DNA from: Sitta carolinensis
Lineage: Eukaryota > Chordata > Aves > Passeriformes > Sittidae
Direction: 5' to 3'
NCBI GenBank assembly: GCA_032173965.1
Contig: CM063283.1
Span: 113,531,108 to 113,595,107, forward strand
DNA: 64,000 nucleotides
The notes beneath the pieces were generated by a model. The model did no database searches and had not been told where the DNA came from. It worked only from the letters and a program-made list of their open reading frames with translations. The position numbers were made by a program, and so were the translations under genes. This document shows, piece by piece, positions 1 through 12,096 of the stretch (positions are counted from its first letter, which is position 1; each line of letters starts with the position of its first letter).

Positions 1-930
1 GAGAATCATTCCCTCCTTTGCCATCCCTTGTCCCACTCCTGGAGAGGAAGCAAATCCTGACCAAAGACTGGGAGTGCAGCTGCAAAATGAGTCTGTAGTG
101 GGATGTGCTCTGCCACCACCAAGGCACAGCTTTCTTGTGGAGATTTTGGCTTCCTGCAGAAAGAAACCCTTTCTTTTCCCCCAAGGCTCTTAAGTCTAAA
201 ATGCTCAGTGCAAAGAGAGGGCTTCCATTGCTTCTGTTTCAGGATTAGCAGTGAACTCAGGCTCTAAATGATTTATAAGCATAATCTCCAGCAAATGTTT
301 AACTGTGAGAGTGCTAAGTGCTGACCTGGGAGAAAATCACTCATTTTGCTCTCGCCTGCTGTTGTCTTGTTGGTTCCAAGCTCTGCTCGACAAACAGAGG
401 AAACTTAATTCAGTTGCCTTTGAAATTAAACAGCTATATCAGACTTAGCACTTTGAAACTACAGGAAGGCATTAGTCAATGGGCTTTAATTATTCACATT
501 CTCTCCTTGCTCCCTCTTTTTCCCTCCTCATTTTCCTGCAAGTGATCAAAAGCAGAGTTCTCTGTGTCATGGAATATCAAGTGGATTCTCTCATGTTCTG
601 CAGGCATCACTCATGATCTCACCCATCTGAGCAGATGAAAACTGCTGCTGCAATGAGGTCTGAGGTGCCCCAGAGAGAAATAATGTTTTTGGGTATTTTG
701 GGGGCAGCAGTGCACGTTTCTACATCTCTGACTGTGCTCTGCAGCATTTTGGAAAGTCTTTGCAAGGGCAGGATGAGTTTTCATCCCAATGTGGACCTAA
801 AGTCCCCTAAGTCTCACAGACTGAACCCATCTAGAGCAGACCAAGACACCTGCACATCACATCTCCAGCTCTTTACACTTGGCAGACAAAAGAAGTATTT
901 CAAATATTCGGATTTCATGTCCTGTGTAAA
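1..930. other. Intronic sequence, nothing recognised
   Basis: This is presumably intron upstream of the KCNJ6 exon. Short open frames at 318-545 and 635-952 have no recognisable domain, no codon bias and no similarity I can name. No RNA gene or repeat family is evident. Confidence 0.6.
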
Positions 931-980
931 AGTTGGGCTCAATGATCTTTGAGGTCTTCTCCAACCTTAATGATTCTATG
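931..980 (+). mobile_element. CR1 LINE 3'-end fragment
   Basis: A ~50-bp remnant reading 'GATCTTTGAGGTCTTCTCC' then 'AATGATTCTATG' matches the extreme 3' end of avian CR1 non-LTR retrotransposons in + orientation. It is diverged and therefore old. CR1 insertions are usually 5'-truncated like this. Confidence 0.7.
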
Positions 981-1550
981 TGAAAATTAAACAACTTCAT
1001 AGCAAACCATGGTACAACAAACCCTGTTCCTGCCACTAGCAGAGCTTTTCATTGTATGTGAAAGCTTTGTTCTCATTATTCTTAACAAAAGTGCTTCTTT
1101 TGGTTAACTAAAAATACATTTCAACAGTTGTCGCTGCAGATAAAGCACACTGACAGAAAAAACTTCTCAAGACAACCTGAGAACAAAACTCCTGCAATTA
1201 AATTTCTGCCCTCAGAAACAAGAGAACATATCCCAATTCCTATATAATCCATGAAGGGGATGGTGAACTGTCAAAATAACACAAAACAAAACCTAATTAA
1301 AGACACAGTAACTTAGTGTTGATGTGCACTGTAGTGATGGGAACACAGAGGGAAATTAGAACCTTGTTTTTAAGTGTTAAGGCTTTTATTTTTTTTCCTT
1401 TTCACTTGCTATTTGGAAGCCTCAGCACAAAATACAGATTTCTCTGGGTTGCTGTCACTTGGCTGTGACTCTGTGACTCTCCTCTCTGCAGCAGAAAGGC
1501 AGAGCAGAGTGACAGGGCTCTACAAGGAGAAATAAAAGGAATTTTGAGAA
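981..1550. other. Intronic sequence, nothing recognised
   Basis: AT-rich unique sequence with a short T-run near 1389. A small direct repeat, TGTGACTCTGTGACTCT, occurs near 1465. No coding or RNA signal is visible. Confidence 0.55.
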
Positions 1551-1891
1551 CTTAGAGCCCCTTCCAGTACCTAAAGGAGATCCAAGAAAGATGGAGAGGG
1601 ACTTTTCACAAAGGCACGGAGTGCCAGGACACAGGGTACGGCTTTAAGATGAAGGAGGGCAGGGCTAGGTGGGATTTGGGGCAGGAATTGTTCCCGGGAG
1701 GGTGGGCAGGGGCTGGGCTGGAATTGCCAGAGCAGCTGTGGCTGCCCCTGGATCCCTGGCAGTGCCCCAGGCCAGGCTGGACACTGGGGCTGGAGCAGCC
1801 TGGGGCAGGGGCAGGGGGCCCTGCCAGGGCAGGGGTGGAGCTGGATCATTTTTAATGTCCCTTCCCACCCAAACCATTCCACGATTCTGTG
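1551..1891 (+). mobile_element. CR1 LINE, 5'-truncated 3' end
   Basis: About 340 bp of CR1 3' region in + orientation. It runs from CTTAGAGCCCCTTCCAGTACC through the GC-rich block (GAATTGCCAGAGCAGCTGTG, CTGGACACTGGGGCTGGAG) to the terminal CCTTCCCACCCAAACCATTCC and GATTCTGTG. Several open frames on both strands here come from the GC-rich repeat and are not genes. The same subfamily recurs at 8904, 49410 and, inverted, at 3607, 56007 and 60735. Confidence 0.9.
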
Positions 1892-3606
1892 AAACAGGAG
1901 CCATTCCTGACAGCTGCTCCCTGGTGGGAAACCATCCAGGAAGCAAAGCAACTTTTCCTGTCCAGGCACATCCACACATCTCTAAAGCTTCCAAACAACC
2001 ACTTTATCAGACAGAGAGTGCATCAAAATACTGTTTGAACAGCAGGGAATTTTTCAGCCTGAACCTGACCACCACCTTCTTCCCAAGGCGTCTTAATTCC
2101 TCTTCCTTCATCCTCCCCAATTGTTTGGACAGGTACCAGAAAGACCTTCAGGCAAGGAGGCTGATGTTTGACTCTGCTGCATTTCCTCCTGCACAGCCCA
2201 GGTTCCCTCGATTTTGCAGCTGCTAAACAGAGGGGAAAGCTCTCACTTTGCCCCTTCTCCTGCTTTCCTGCAGGGCAGCTTGAGGAGGAGCAGGAACCTG
2301 AAGGATGCAGTGACACTGCTGGCTGATATTTGTGCTCCATCCCACTTTGAAACGGAGAGCAATGCACAAATTCAGGAATATCTGACCTAAACCAACCTGC
2401 TGGCAAAAAGCCACACCACGCTCTGAGCTGCAGCTCCCTTGAAGAGGCTGCATCCTCTTTTCTCCCCTTTTTCCTCATTAAATAGAGAACACTCCCTTTT
2501 TCTCTCTCTCTGCCTCTTCCCAGTTTGGATCGGCGCACTTCCATTTTCATTTTCTGCCCCCTGTGAGTTGTCTAAGCCCAAAAGTGGAGAAGGGAACGTG
2601 CAAATATCTCAGCAGCCTCAATCTCAGTCACCCTTTGGAAAGGTGAGATAATTGGAGCTGCTCCATTAGAAAGGGCCACCACTGGGAGAGCCAAGCAACA
2701 CTAATGAACCCTTGGGTGTTGTCCTGTACTGCTTAAACACTTAAATGAAAAAATAATTAATAATTTTTTAATAATATTTTCCCAAAGGAGCAAAGGAAGC
2801 CGGCAAGGCAAATAAATTTGCAGGGATTTTATCACACTAAACAGAGCTGCTTTGGCAGGGAAGTGGCAAGGAGAAATATGGAGCAACATTAGGAATTTTC
2901 CAGCATCTGACAATTCACCCTAATTAGAAAAATTAAATTAATTCAGCACATGCAACAATACCTTTATTATCTTCATCTCCCATTCCTGCAGGAGAAAAGA
3001 GCAATCTTGTGATTGCTTTCTAATTCAATCTCCCATCACCCATAGTTCTTCACTTCATCCTTCTTCCTGCATTTCCTGAGGTTTGGCCGTATTTACATAT
3101 CAATCACACCTTGCACATCAAAAAAATTATTTTCTTTCTTGAAAATAATTCATATCAGACAAAAGCTATTAATATACAATTAAATAGAATGAGAAAGCAA
3201 AGCTGATGGCAAACTCACCTGTTAATCTGCCGGCTTTGTTTTCAGAAGGCACTGTGAGAATAAATGAGGTGGCTCCTCATTCAAGTACTTTTGTGGGTTA
3301 TCTTTGAAGATTTGCTTTCTGCCTTTTGCTCATTGTCGAGGTTGAACTCATCATTTAGAATGAGGGCTTTTAAGGATGTTTATCGTGCTCTGAATAAATT
3401 GAATAATAAAGCACTCCCACAAGTGTGGTTAAGAGAGTCAGTGGCACTGGAAGTGTCTTCACCTCTGAAGGAGAACTCCTCACCTTTCCAGAAGGCCCAG
3501 GTATAACAATCCACACTGAGCTCTTCCCTGCCAAAGGCAGCTCCATGGATCATCAGGGAAAATATTGGTCAGTTTGCCTCTGAGGCAGTTGGATTTTCCA
3601 ACCTAT
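1892..3606. other. Intronic sequence, mostly unique
   Basis: Mixed-composition sequence, becoming AT-rich between 2730 and 3200. The open frame on the minus strand at 2023-2550 is lysine/arginine/serine-rich, unlike any family I know, and lies opposite another open frame, so I do not call it a gene. No RNA gene is visible. Confidence 0.55.
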
Positions 3607-4060
3607 CATAGAATCCCAGAATGGTTCGGGTTGGAAGGGACCTTGAAAATCATCCAGAGCCTCCCCTGCCCTGGCAGGGACCCCTCCCACTGTCCCAGGG
3701 ACCCCTGCCCCAGGCTGCTCCAGCCCCAGTGTCCAGCCTGGCCTGGGGCACTGCCAGGGATCCAGGGGCAGCCACAGCTGCTCTGGCAATTCCAGCCCCT
3801 CCAGGCAACAATTCCTGCCCCCAATCCCAGCCAATCCCACTCTGCAGCCATTCCCTGGTGCTGTGCCTGCAGCCCTTGGCAATTGTCTCTCTCCAGGGTT
3901 CCTGCAAGGCCACCCTGAGCTCAGCCCAAAGCTTCTCCTGTGCAGCTGAACAATCCCAGCTGTGCCAGCCTTTCCTCCCAGCACAGCTGCTCCAGCCTCT
4001 GCTCCTCCTGCTCCCTGCTCTGGGCTCTGCCCAGCAGCTCCAGCTCCTCCTGGGCTAACC
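3607..4060 (-). mobile_element. CR1 LINE 3' portion, minus orientation (copy A)
   Basis: The + strand begins CATAGAATCCCAGAATGG, TTGGAAGGGACC, which is the reverse complement of the CR1 3' terminus. It continues through the CCAGTGTCCAGCCTGGCCTG block into more 5' CR1 sequence at CTGCTCCAGCCTCTGCTCCT. The segment ~3710-4026 is nearly identical to 56092-56407, also in minus orientation, indicating a young subfamily or a duplication. Confidence 0.9.
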
Positions 4061-5460
4061 TGGTGATTCGTTCAAATTTTAGAATTGTTGAGTTTGAAGA
4101 TCTATGGAGACACCGGAAGGAATGCAAGTCATTGGCATTTGTGGTTTATTAACCCTAGATTTTCAGCCAGGTTCATCCCTGTGGAGCAGGAGGACTGAGC
4201 CCAAAGTGCATCCTCCAGGAGTGGCCCCTGTCCCTCAGCAGGAGCTCTGGAGCTCTCATTTGAAGGTTTCTCTTAGCTCAGAGGCTGCTCCAGGCAGCTC
4301 AGCCTGCTGTGACAGCTAAAATCTTCATTTGGCACCTCCTCATTTGTGGCTCCCAGGCCTGAACATTCTGCAGCTCTGGTTGCAGCCTGATATTTTACCC
4401 TCTGCTAATACAAATTTCTTCAGGCTAAAAGAGGGACAAAACGTGCCATGGTTGCTTGTCTGGGGGCAAGCAAATATTAGGGCTTCCTGCCCTAATCCCT
4501 AATCTAGCTTTGGGCAAATACAAGGAGTTTGGGACACCTCTTCCTCCTTACAGTGGATTTAAACGTGGCCAAATTAACCTAATTGGAGTTCCCAGCTGTA
4601 TCACCCATTGTTAAAGCTGCCTTGTAATTTTCATTACAGCAACATTTCCAGCTTGTTTTAACTCCCATCAGAGTCACTGCTTGGGCTGAAATCTTCCACG
4701 CTGAGGGTCAGCTTCAGGCAAAATATTTTACTGGATGTGGCAGGGAGAAAAGAAGAGAAACCAGGAAATGTGCTTGTTCAGAAGGTACAGGAGAACTTTG
4801 CCTTCCCACCTGCTCGAGCCCATTAATTATGGAGGGTCAATTAATTAACCCCTGACACCATCTCTAGTTTCCATGGGCCCTGTCTCATTCACTGCACAAA
4901 TATGAGCAGTGCCCAGTTGACCAGAAGATGAGCAGGATTTTGTTTTATTCTCATTATTCAATGTGGCTCTTCACTCTTTTTCTTGAGGACCATTTACCCA
5001 CAGCTCAGCAGACAGAATTACTGACTCCCTCGTGGGCTCTGCCACAGCCAGACAAAGGCAAACTGACAGAAATTTGCTCTGTGTTGCAGAGCCTGACCTT
5101 AGTAATGAATTCAGTGGAACAATAGATAATTGAGCCAGGCTTGAATGCATGACAGCCAAAAGAGAAATGGCAGTAGATAATTATATTACCAAAGAATATC
5201 CCTCTCTCAATTAACACCCAGGTCCACTTAATGGCTCAATTATACTCTAAATAGTTGGTTACATTAACTAAAATCATGTGGGTTTTGCATCCTCTGGCCT
5301 CCTCCCTCTTAATATCTTTTTCCTCCCTATAATAAGAATAATTTGGGTGGTGACTCTGCAGCTTGTTCTGTTCATGGTGGCCCCTGCAGCAGCCTCTGCT
5401 GAATTCAAGACAAGATCGAGTTGAAGGAGGGGAAATCACTCTCCCTAAGCAGTATAGATT
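4061..5460. other. Intronic sequence, nothing recognised
   Basis: Unique, moderately AT-rich sequence without convincing open frames. An AT-rich patch with TTAATTAT and TCAATTAATTAACC lies near 4820-4850. No RNA gene, repeat array or promoter could be supported. Confidence 0.5.
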
Positions 5461-5660
5461 AAAAACCAGCCCTGGGTTCAGCTCCTGGGACCACTCCCTG
5501 CCCTGCCCAGCTCCAGCCCCTGCAGGGCTCTCCTGCAGCAGCCACAGCTGCACTCAGCCCTCGAGGGGCTCTCAGGGCCAGCACAGAGGGACAATCCCTG
5601 CCCTGCTCCTGCTGCACACACAATCCCTGACCCAGCCCAGGGCCAGGGGCCTCTTGCCCC

Positions 5661-5763
5661 CCTGGGCACCCCAGGCTCGTGTCCAGCCCCTGTCCCAGCA
5701 CCCCCAGGGCTGTCCCAGCTCTCCAGCCCCTCTGCCCAGCCTGGGCTCCTCGGGGTTGTTGTC
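5661..5763 (+). repeat. GC-rich ~102-bp duplicated block, copy 1
   Basis: From CCTGGGCACCCCAGGCTCGT to CTCGGGGTTGTTGT the sequence is repeated without visible change at 6186-6288, same orientation, 525 bp away. Copy 1 lies inside a longer GC-rich tract (about 5480-5765) rich in CAGCCC and CAGCAC. I cannot place it in a named repeat family. Confidence 0.85.
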
Positions 5764-6185
5764 ACCAGCATTCCCTCTGTGAAGGGTGTCTGGTCCTGGA
5801 GAGGATCTCCCTCATTCCTGCATCCTGGGCTGGTGCTTGCACCCCTCACCTTGCACAGGGGGACACCCTGAGTGTATTTAAAATAAAATAAATGGCTGGT
5901 GGAGCAGACCCTGCTCAAACACCAAGCTCAAGAGCCCCAGTCTTTGCTCCTTTCCCCCTCAGGGAGTTCAGGTCTTCTTGCAGCCAGGGTGGCCACAGCT
6001 TTTGTGTTTTACTTCCTCCCTCTCCCACTCTGCCCCATGAAATAGGAGCTCCAGGGTGTCCACCACAAGGGCAGTGTCCAGCTGGGTGTTTATAGATTTA
6101 TTTCTGAGGGCTTCCTTGCCAGGTGACTTTACATAAATGGCATCTTTAGAACATGAAAAATGATTCTTCAGTGAAAGAATGAGCA
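5764..6185. other. Intronic spacer between the duplicated blocks
   Basis: Unique sequence containing TATTTAAAATAAAATAAATGG near 5875. No gene is visible. Confidence 0.5.
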
Positions 6186-6288
6186 CCTGGGCACCCCAGG
6201 CTCGTGTCCAGCCCCTGTCCCAGCACCCCCAGGGCTGTCCCAGCTCTCCAGCCCCTCTGCCCAGCCTGGGCTCCTCGGGGTTGTTGTA
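6186..6288 (+). repeat. GC-rich ~102-bp duplicated block, copy 2
   Basis: Second copy of the 5661-5763 block. It is flanked by AT-rich unique sequence instead of the GC-rich tract that surrounds copy 1. That context suggests copy 2 is a segment pasted from the first location. Confidence 0.85.
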
Positions 6289-7996
6289 ATTCAAGTGCAG
6301 AGCTTTTCCTTGTTATTCTCTGCATATCCTGAGCTTTCATTCTCTTCCCATCAAAGATGTCCCAGTGGAATGCCATGTGCCATCAGACATCCAGCAATTC
6401 ATTGGAGAAAAATCACACCAAAGCCCCATCCCTCCCCTCCTCTTCCATAAAACCATTTCCCAGCCCGTGTTCCTGTATTCTACAGGCTCATGCAGGGCCT
6501 TCCTTGCACTTCAAGGAGACAGCTGAGCCCTGGTGAAAAGGACAGCAAAGAGAAGAACAGAGTTAGAAGGTTTTTGAAGAGACACCCACCTGCTTTCATT
6601 AAAGGAAACTCCCCAACAATCCTGCAAAAAAAGCAAATCAAACAAAAACTGGCTATGGGAAAGGAGATTGTGTAATGTGCAGAGTTCTGCATCGTTCAGG
6701 CACTGGTAGGGGGTGAGGCAGCCCCAGTGAGGTCAAGGGGAAAAAAAGAGGGATCCTCTTTTGTAGTTGAAGGCACAAGTGCTGTGCAGGTCACCCTTCT
6801 CAATAAACCACAGCTTCACATCAGCAAGAAATGCAGATTATTCTGTGCTGGAAGGAGGATTTTTTTTTTTTCCTACTTTCCCTCCTGCTTTTAAGGCCAG
6901 AAGAGACCAAAGGTTCTGTGTAACACTTGCAAGAATATTTCATCCAGTTACCCCTGTAGGGAGGTTATTACTTTGCTAATATATTCCTCCTACACTCCAT
7001 TTCCAAACTAAAAGAGAGTGTTTTTGCCCATAAGCATGTTTGTTTGGTTGGGTTTGACCCCAATTATGCGAGTTGATCTATTAGAAGATATAATTACCTT
7101 CCACAGGCAGTGTGGAGTCACCTTACCTCCCATGTGAGTGTAACTCCAGGAGCAGTTTCCTACCCTGGTAAAAATAAGCCACTCATTTCTTGTTTAGGTT
7201 CCTTTCAGGGCTCCAGTCCTTGGCAGCCCCATAATTTCTTCCTGCTTCTCATTCTGATTTCTGTGCAAGTCCAAAAGCAAGTTACCAGTGCTATGAGCAA
7301 AGGAGAAATACATCTGAGCACTATCTCGGAGCGAAGGAGACACAAAAAAGCAACAAACCCCCAGAATAGAAATCCAGCTTTTTTTGCTGAAGTGTTCCTT
7401 TCCGTGCCCACATGTACCCACAGCTCCTAATTTTCCCGTGCATCTCATCCTTCCTTGCACCTGTCTCAGCTTTCAAGCCCAGCACTTCAGGAGGAAGATG
7501 TGCCTGACAGCACATTTGTAAGGGCTGGGGGATAAAGGGGAGGATGCTTCCTCAGGGTGTCTGCAGGCTGTGTTTTTCCCTCCAGGAACCATTCCCTGCT
7601 TGGCATCAGCAGTGGCTTTGTCATCCCAGCACACCTCCCTCCTTCTGGCTGAGTGAGGGCAGGGAGCCATTTCCAGGGGGCAGGGAGGGGGCTCCATGCA
7701 CCGTCCCTGTCTCAGGAAACAAATGGGCAGGATGTGGACTAGATCCCAGGAGAGCACTAATCAAACAAGCCCTCCATATGCTGGAGGAACATAACACTAA
7801 ACTCATTTTGAAGGAGCAGCACAGCCCTTCCCTATTAATGCACAATAATAAGGCTCCATCCCACTGTGGGTTCTGCAGGGTTTTTGTTTCTTCCCCCTCC
7901 ACCACCACAATGTTTGAAGCGCTTCTTAAAAATAACAAAAGTGGGGAAATTACATTCATGGGTTTCTGTTTCAAATATTTATATGATTTTACAAAA
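6289..7996. other. Intronic sequence with a T-tract
   Basis: Mostly unique sequence. A 13-base T-run lies near 6861. Open frames at 7110-7430 (+) and 7544-8038 (+) overlap antisense frames of similar length and show no known domain, so they are treated as chance. Confidence 0.5.
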
Positions 7997-8050
7997 GGGG
8001 GGTGGGGGGGGGGGGTGGGGAGGAGTCCTGGGGTGTAGATATATATATAT
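7997..8050 (+). repeat. Poly-G tract followed by (AT)n
   Basis: G6-T-G12-T-G4 occupies 7997-8020, then AGGAGTCCTGGGG, then an (AT) run at about 8039-8050. The + strand has several runs of at least four G separated by single bases, which is the sequence requirement for a G-quadruplex. Confidence 0.85.
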
Positions 8051-8640
8051 GCAAATAAACATCTGGGAACTGATCGAGCCACTGAATGCAGGAAAGTTTG
8101 GGCAATCAAAGAGGATGCACAAAGATGTGGACACAAAAGGAGAGAACATATCTTTCCTTCCCAGGAAAAGATGGGAGAAAGGAGAGCAGGCAGGCAGGCA
8201 GCAGGCAAAGGGGGGAGTTGTGTAATTCAGCAGGCAAAGGGAAGCCTTGTCAGGTCAGACAGGTGGCTCAAGGAGAAAAGCAAAATAAACCAGGAAAGTA
8301 TCGAGGCACTGCATTCTGGAGGGGATTTCACTCCTGCCCAGGACACTGTGCAGTGCAGAGTGCCAGCCCTGGCCAGAGAAACTTCCCCTCCCTCATTCCT
8401 CCCTTGTCTGCCTTCCCTCTTCCCTCCTTCCTCTCTCACCCACCAGGTGCTGCCCTGGCCCTGCAGAAACCCAGAGCTCACAGCCCTCCCTCCACTTGTG
8501 TAAAGCAGCCAAAGAGCAGCAGCTGGTGAAAGAAAATCACTTTAACAAAATTCAAAGCTCCCCTGATACATCCAAGTGAGCAACCTTCAGACTTGAGCCT
8601 AAAAGACATTGAGCATTGCCTGACTTTTACCTCTGGACAC
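8051..8640. other. Intronic sequence with CAGG and CT-rich simple stretches
   Basis: Contains a short (CAGG)n near 8188-8205 and a TC-rich stretch at 8385-8445. No gene or RNA is evident. Confidence 0.5.
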
Positions 8641-8738
8641 AGACTGGGAAGCTGGAGTTTGGCTATTAGGAAAAATTCCTTCATGAAATGGGTGGTCAAG
8701 CACTGGGGCTGATGGCCCAGGGCAGTGGCTGAGTGACC
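8641..8738 (+). mobile_element. CR1-like LINE fragment
   Basis: The segment ATTAGGAAAAATTCCTTCAT followed by GGGTGGTCAAGCACTGG and GCCCAGGGCAGTGG resembles a distinct, older CR1 subfamily in + orientation. A possible oppositely oriented CR1 tail (CACAGAATCACAGAATGG) abuts it at ~8739. Confidence 0.6.
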
Positions 8739-8903
8739 ACAGAATCACAGAATGGTTTGGTGTCTCAGATAGGTCAGGCTTTCCAAAGGAATGGCTTTGT
8801 AACACGGCTCTGGCTTGTTCCTTGGCTTTCCCTTTGTAAAGCCTGGCCAATCAGTAAGTCTGGGCTGGAAGGGCCTTCTGGATCATCCAAACTGAATGGT
8901 TTG

Positions 8904-9277
8904 GTTCAGCCTGGAGAAGGCTTCAGGGTGACCTCAGTGTGGCCTTGCAGGACCTGAAGGGACTCCACAAGAAAGATGGAGAGGGACTATTCCCAAGGGA
9001 TGGAGTGACAGGACACAGGGAATGGCTTCAAACTGGCAGAGAGTGGGATTGGATGGGGTTTGGGGCAGGAATTGTCCCCTGGAGGGTGGGCAGGGGCTGG
9101 AATTGCCAGAGCAGCTGTGGCTGTCCCTGGATCCCTGGCAGTGCCCCAGGCCAGGCTGGACACTGGGGCTGGAGCAGCCTGGGGCAGGGGAGGGGTCCCT
9201 GCCAGGGCAGGGGGGGCTCTGGGTGGGATTTAAGGTCCCTTCCAACCCTACCCAAAGCATTCCATGATTCTGTGATT
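8904..9277 (+). mobile_element. CR1 LINE, 5'-truncated 3' end
   Basis: A ~374-bp CR1 3' end running from TTCAGCCTGGAGAAGG through GGACCTGAAGGGACTCC and GAATTGCCAGAGCAGCTGTG to CATTCCATGATTCTGTGATT. It belongs to the same subfamily as 1551-1891. Overlapping open frames on both strands follow the repeat sequence and are not genes. Confidence 0.9.
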
Positions 9278-10210
9278 TCTCTCCCAGCTCTCTCCCCTCT
9301 CTCAGCAGTTTTTCTCACTCCCAGCTGTCTCACCAGGGCTCCCTGTCCCCTGGCAGTTTGCAAATCCTGCTGCACAAGGACGCTGGGAAGAGCTGCTTGG
9401 TGCCAGTGGTTGCAGGGCTGTGGGGAAGGCACAGCTCCAGGGCAGTCATTGAAACCCTTTCCTTTGGCCCAGACCCCCCAGCTCTCTGTGCACACCTGAG
9501 ATTTGCCCTAAAAAGGTCCTCAATGGTTGGGTGACCCAAAACTTTAAAATATGCCTTGCACTGTGGTGTGGCTGAAGTTCATTTGTGTTCTCAAAAAGGC
9601 TTTTTAGAAAGCTGAAGAGTCTGTTGGAAAGCACAATGGATTAGGACAGGCTGGTTTGAAGGAGATGCTTCTTTTGATTTGTATTTCCTTCAGAAGACCT
9701 AAAATTGGAGTTTCAGGACGTAAGAAAGCATCTACTTAATTGCTTTACTCTCCAACTCTCAGAAGAGTTTTCTTTTACTGTCCTACTTTCTCTGTTTTTG
9801 GGTTTTTTCGCCTATGTGTTTCTGTGAGCCTTTAGTAAGAATCTGAATGACTTTTACACACAATTAAAGGGACTGTAGGGATTTAATCAGATCCCGAGTC
9901 CACCAGAAATTGGAAATTCTACATTGATAATATTAAACACAGGAAGTTTCTGAGGCTTGGGTGAGCATACCTAGAATTCACTGGGAGTTTTTCCAGATGT
10001 CAGGAAACACCAGTGCTCAAAATGTACCTGCTTCTCACTGGAGAGCCAAAAATTGAAAATCACTCTCCAGGTGAATCATTGCTATGATCAGAAGAGGAAT
10101 CTTATTTAAGAGTCTTTTTTAGCAGTTTTATTTGCCATCCAGAGGGTTCTGGGCAAGCTCAGGAGTGGGGCCATGCAACCCTCACAAAGTCTGAGCTCAA
10201 CAAGGCCAAG
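9278..10210. other. Intronic sequence, nothing recognised
   Basis: Unique sequence, AT-rich from 9640 onward. No gene, RNA or repeat family could be supported. Confidence 0.5.
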
Positions 10211-10432
10211 TGCTGTTGCAGTAGGACAAGGAATAATGAGTTTAAACTAAAATAGACTCAGTTTAGATTAGATATAAGGCAGAAAATTTTTTACAATAAG
10301 GATGGTGGGGCCTTGGCACAGTTTTCCCTGGAAGTGTTCAAGTCCAGGCCAGTTGTGGTTCTGAGCAACCTGGGAAAGTGGGAGTTGATCTTTAAGGGTC
10401 CCTCCCAACCCAATCTATTCTGATTTTTATGG
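10211..10432 (+). mobile_element. Old CR1 LINE 3' fragment
   Basis: Recognisable CR1 blocks in order: GTAGGACAAGGAATAATGAG, TTAGATTAGATATAAGG, GGGGCCTTGGCACAG, CCTGGAAGTGTTCAAG, CTTTAAGGGTCCCTCCCAAC, then a degraded tail. It is more diverged than the GC-rich copies and carries internal deletions. Confidence 0.8.
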
Positions 10433-10731
10433 TTTATTTCTGGAGTATGAAGCTGGAAGTCAAAAGTCAAGGCTGGTTCTATGGTTGCTGCTCTCCTGGT
10501 TAACATATCTTCTTAATTCCTTCCATGATTGCAGAGTACAGTCCTGGCTGCCTTGGATCTCAGCAGCCCTGGAATTCTGTGCACAAATGAGGCAGACAAC
10601 TGAAATTACCTTCAGCTCAATCTTCCATATGAACCTGTGGAGGATTTTTATTTTGCTTTGCAAAAACAGCGTGGTAACCATGGCTGAGGAGGTTCATTCA
10701 AATAATATGCTGTCAAGAAAGGAAAATAAAT

Positions 10732-10836
10732 CAGAACAGTTTGGGTTGGAAGGGACCTTCAGAGGTCACATAGTCCCACCCCAGTGCCTTGGACAGGAAC
10801 ATCTCCTGACCTTGAACACCTCCAGGGATGGAAGAG
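10732..10836 (-). mobile_element. CR1 LINE 3' fragment, minus orientation
   Basis: Begins CAGAACAGTTTGGGTTGGAA GGGACCTT and ends CTTGAACACCTCCAGGGATG, the reverse complement of about 105 bp of CR1 3' end. Confidence 0.8.
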
Positions 10837-12096
10837 TTCTCCTCTTCCTTGGAGTCTAAATGGGAAAGGTGGATCCAGTTTTGGCTTTGGGCAGCTGGAG
10901 GCAGAGTCCAAACTGTGTCCAGCACAGAAGTTTGAAACAGGAGCTCTGGCCTCTTTTCACTTGCTCTTCTCCAAGTGGGAAATGTCTGGAAAAGGAGCTG
11001 GGGGAGGGGGGAGCTTCTCACGTTCCTCACGAGCCTGTGGCGTGCAGACAGAGGCACAGCCACATCACCATATGTTAATGCAGTTTCTGAGGGCTGCTTT
11101 TTAATAATTTTCCACTGCAGCAAGTGAAGATCTCGTTTGGCTGTGATCTGCATTGTGCCAGCACGGGATATTAGTCTGTGTTAGATCAAAATCAATGCTG
11201 TCACTGAAGTATCCATTCCTCCCAGTGCTCTAAATAGCATTTTGTTCTAATACATTGGCTCACTGCAGCACCAGCAATAAAAATCAGTAAATACTTCTGG
11301 CTTACTTCAGGGTGTAAACAACCTTTAATCCACCCCCCCTCCACAGAAGGGTAGGACCAAACAGAACAAATTTGGATAGGCTTTATTTAGCACAAATTCT
11401 CTATTTTTCCCCTCAAAGCAAACAAAAGGGGCTATTTTGGGGAGGGAAAACAGAGCAGGGCTAGGAGGGATGGAGGAGGGGGCACAGTGGGATGGTGCCA
11501 AGAGGGACCAGGCCAACCTGCCTGAGTGTTGTCACCAGGGAGGCGACAGGTTCCTGCAGTGGATGGATTGCAAGAGTGGATGTGACAGAGCTGGAGCAGA
11601 GACGAGACAGGTGACACTTCTGGTGTCACCCAACAGCCCAAATATTCTGCTTTAGATCCTGCCTAACCTGCTGCACACGCTGCAGTTGTCTGAGCAGCAA
11701 ATGGGATGGACGGGAGCATCCGCTGCCAAAAAAACTTCTGGGATTCTGTGAAGCTCCCAGTCTTTGCCAAGGCAACTTCCCTGTGTCCACTGAACATATG
11801 CCAGAGCCCTGGGGACAGCAGCTCCTGCGGGCAGAGCTGCCCCGTGGATCAAAGGCAGCAGATGCGCCCAGAACTCGGGATGAGTCACAGATCAAAGGCT
11901 CTCAGTGCTCCACAGTCACATTAGCGCCTTCTTAAATCAGAGGTAACCCAGAAAAACCTCCAGCTCCCTCACTGATTACCCTGCTCGTCCCAGAAAAGCT
12001 CTCCCTGCAGTCAGTCCCTTGTCCCCAGCGGTTCATGATGTAGGACACAACAGCTGGCAGCTCCCGGGTGGGAGAGAACGTTCCAAGTGCTCCGTG
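10837..12096. other. Intronic sequence, nothing recognised
   Basis: Mixed-composition unique sequence. No gene, RNA gene or repeat family is evident. Short open frames overlap on both strands without recognisable content. Confidence 0.5.

Noticed and set aside
2023..2550. 175-codon minus-strand frame
   Set aside because: Low-complexity basic/serine composition, overlaps other frames, and no recognisable domain.
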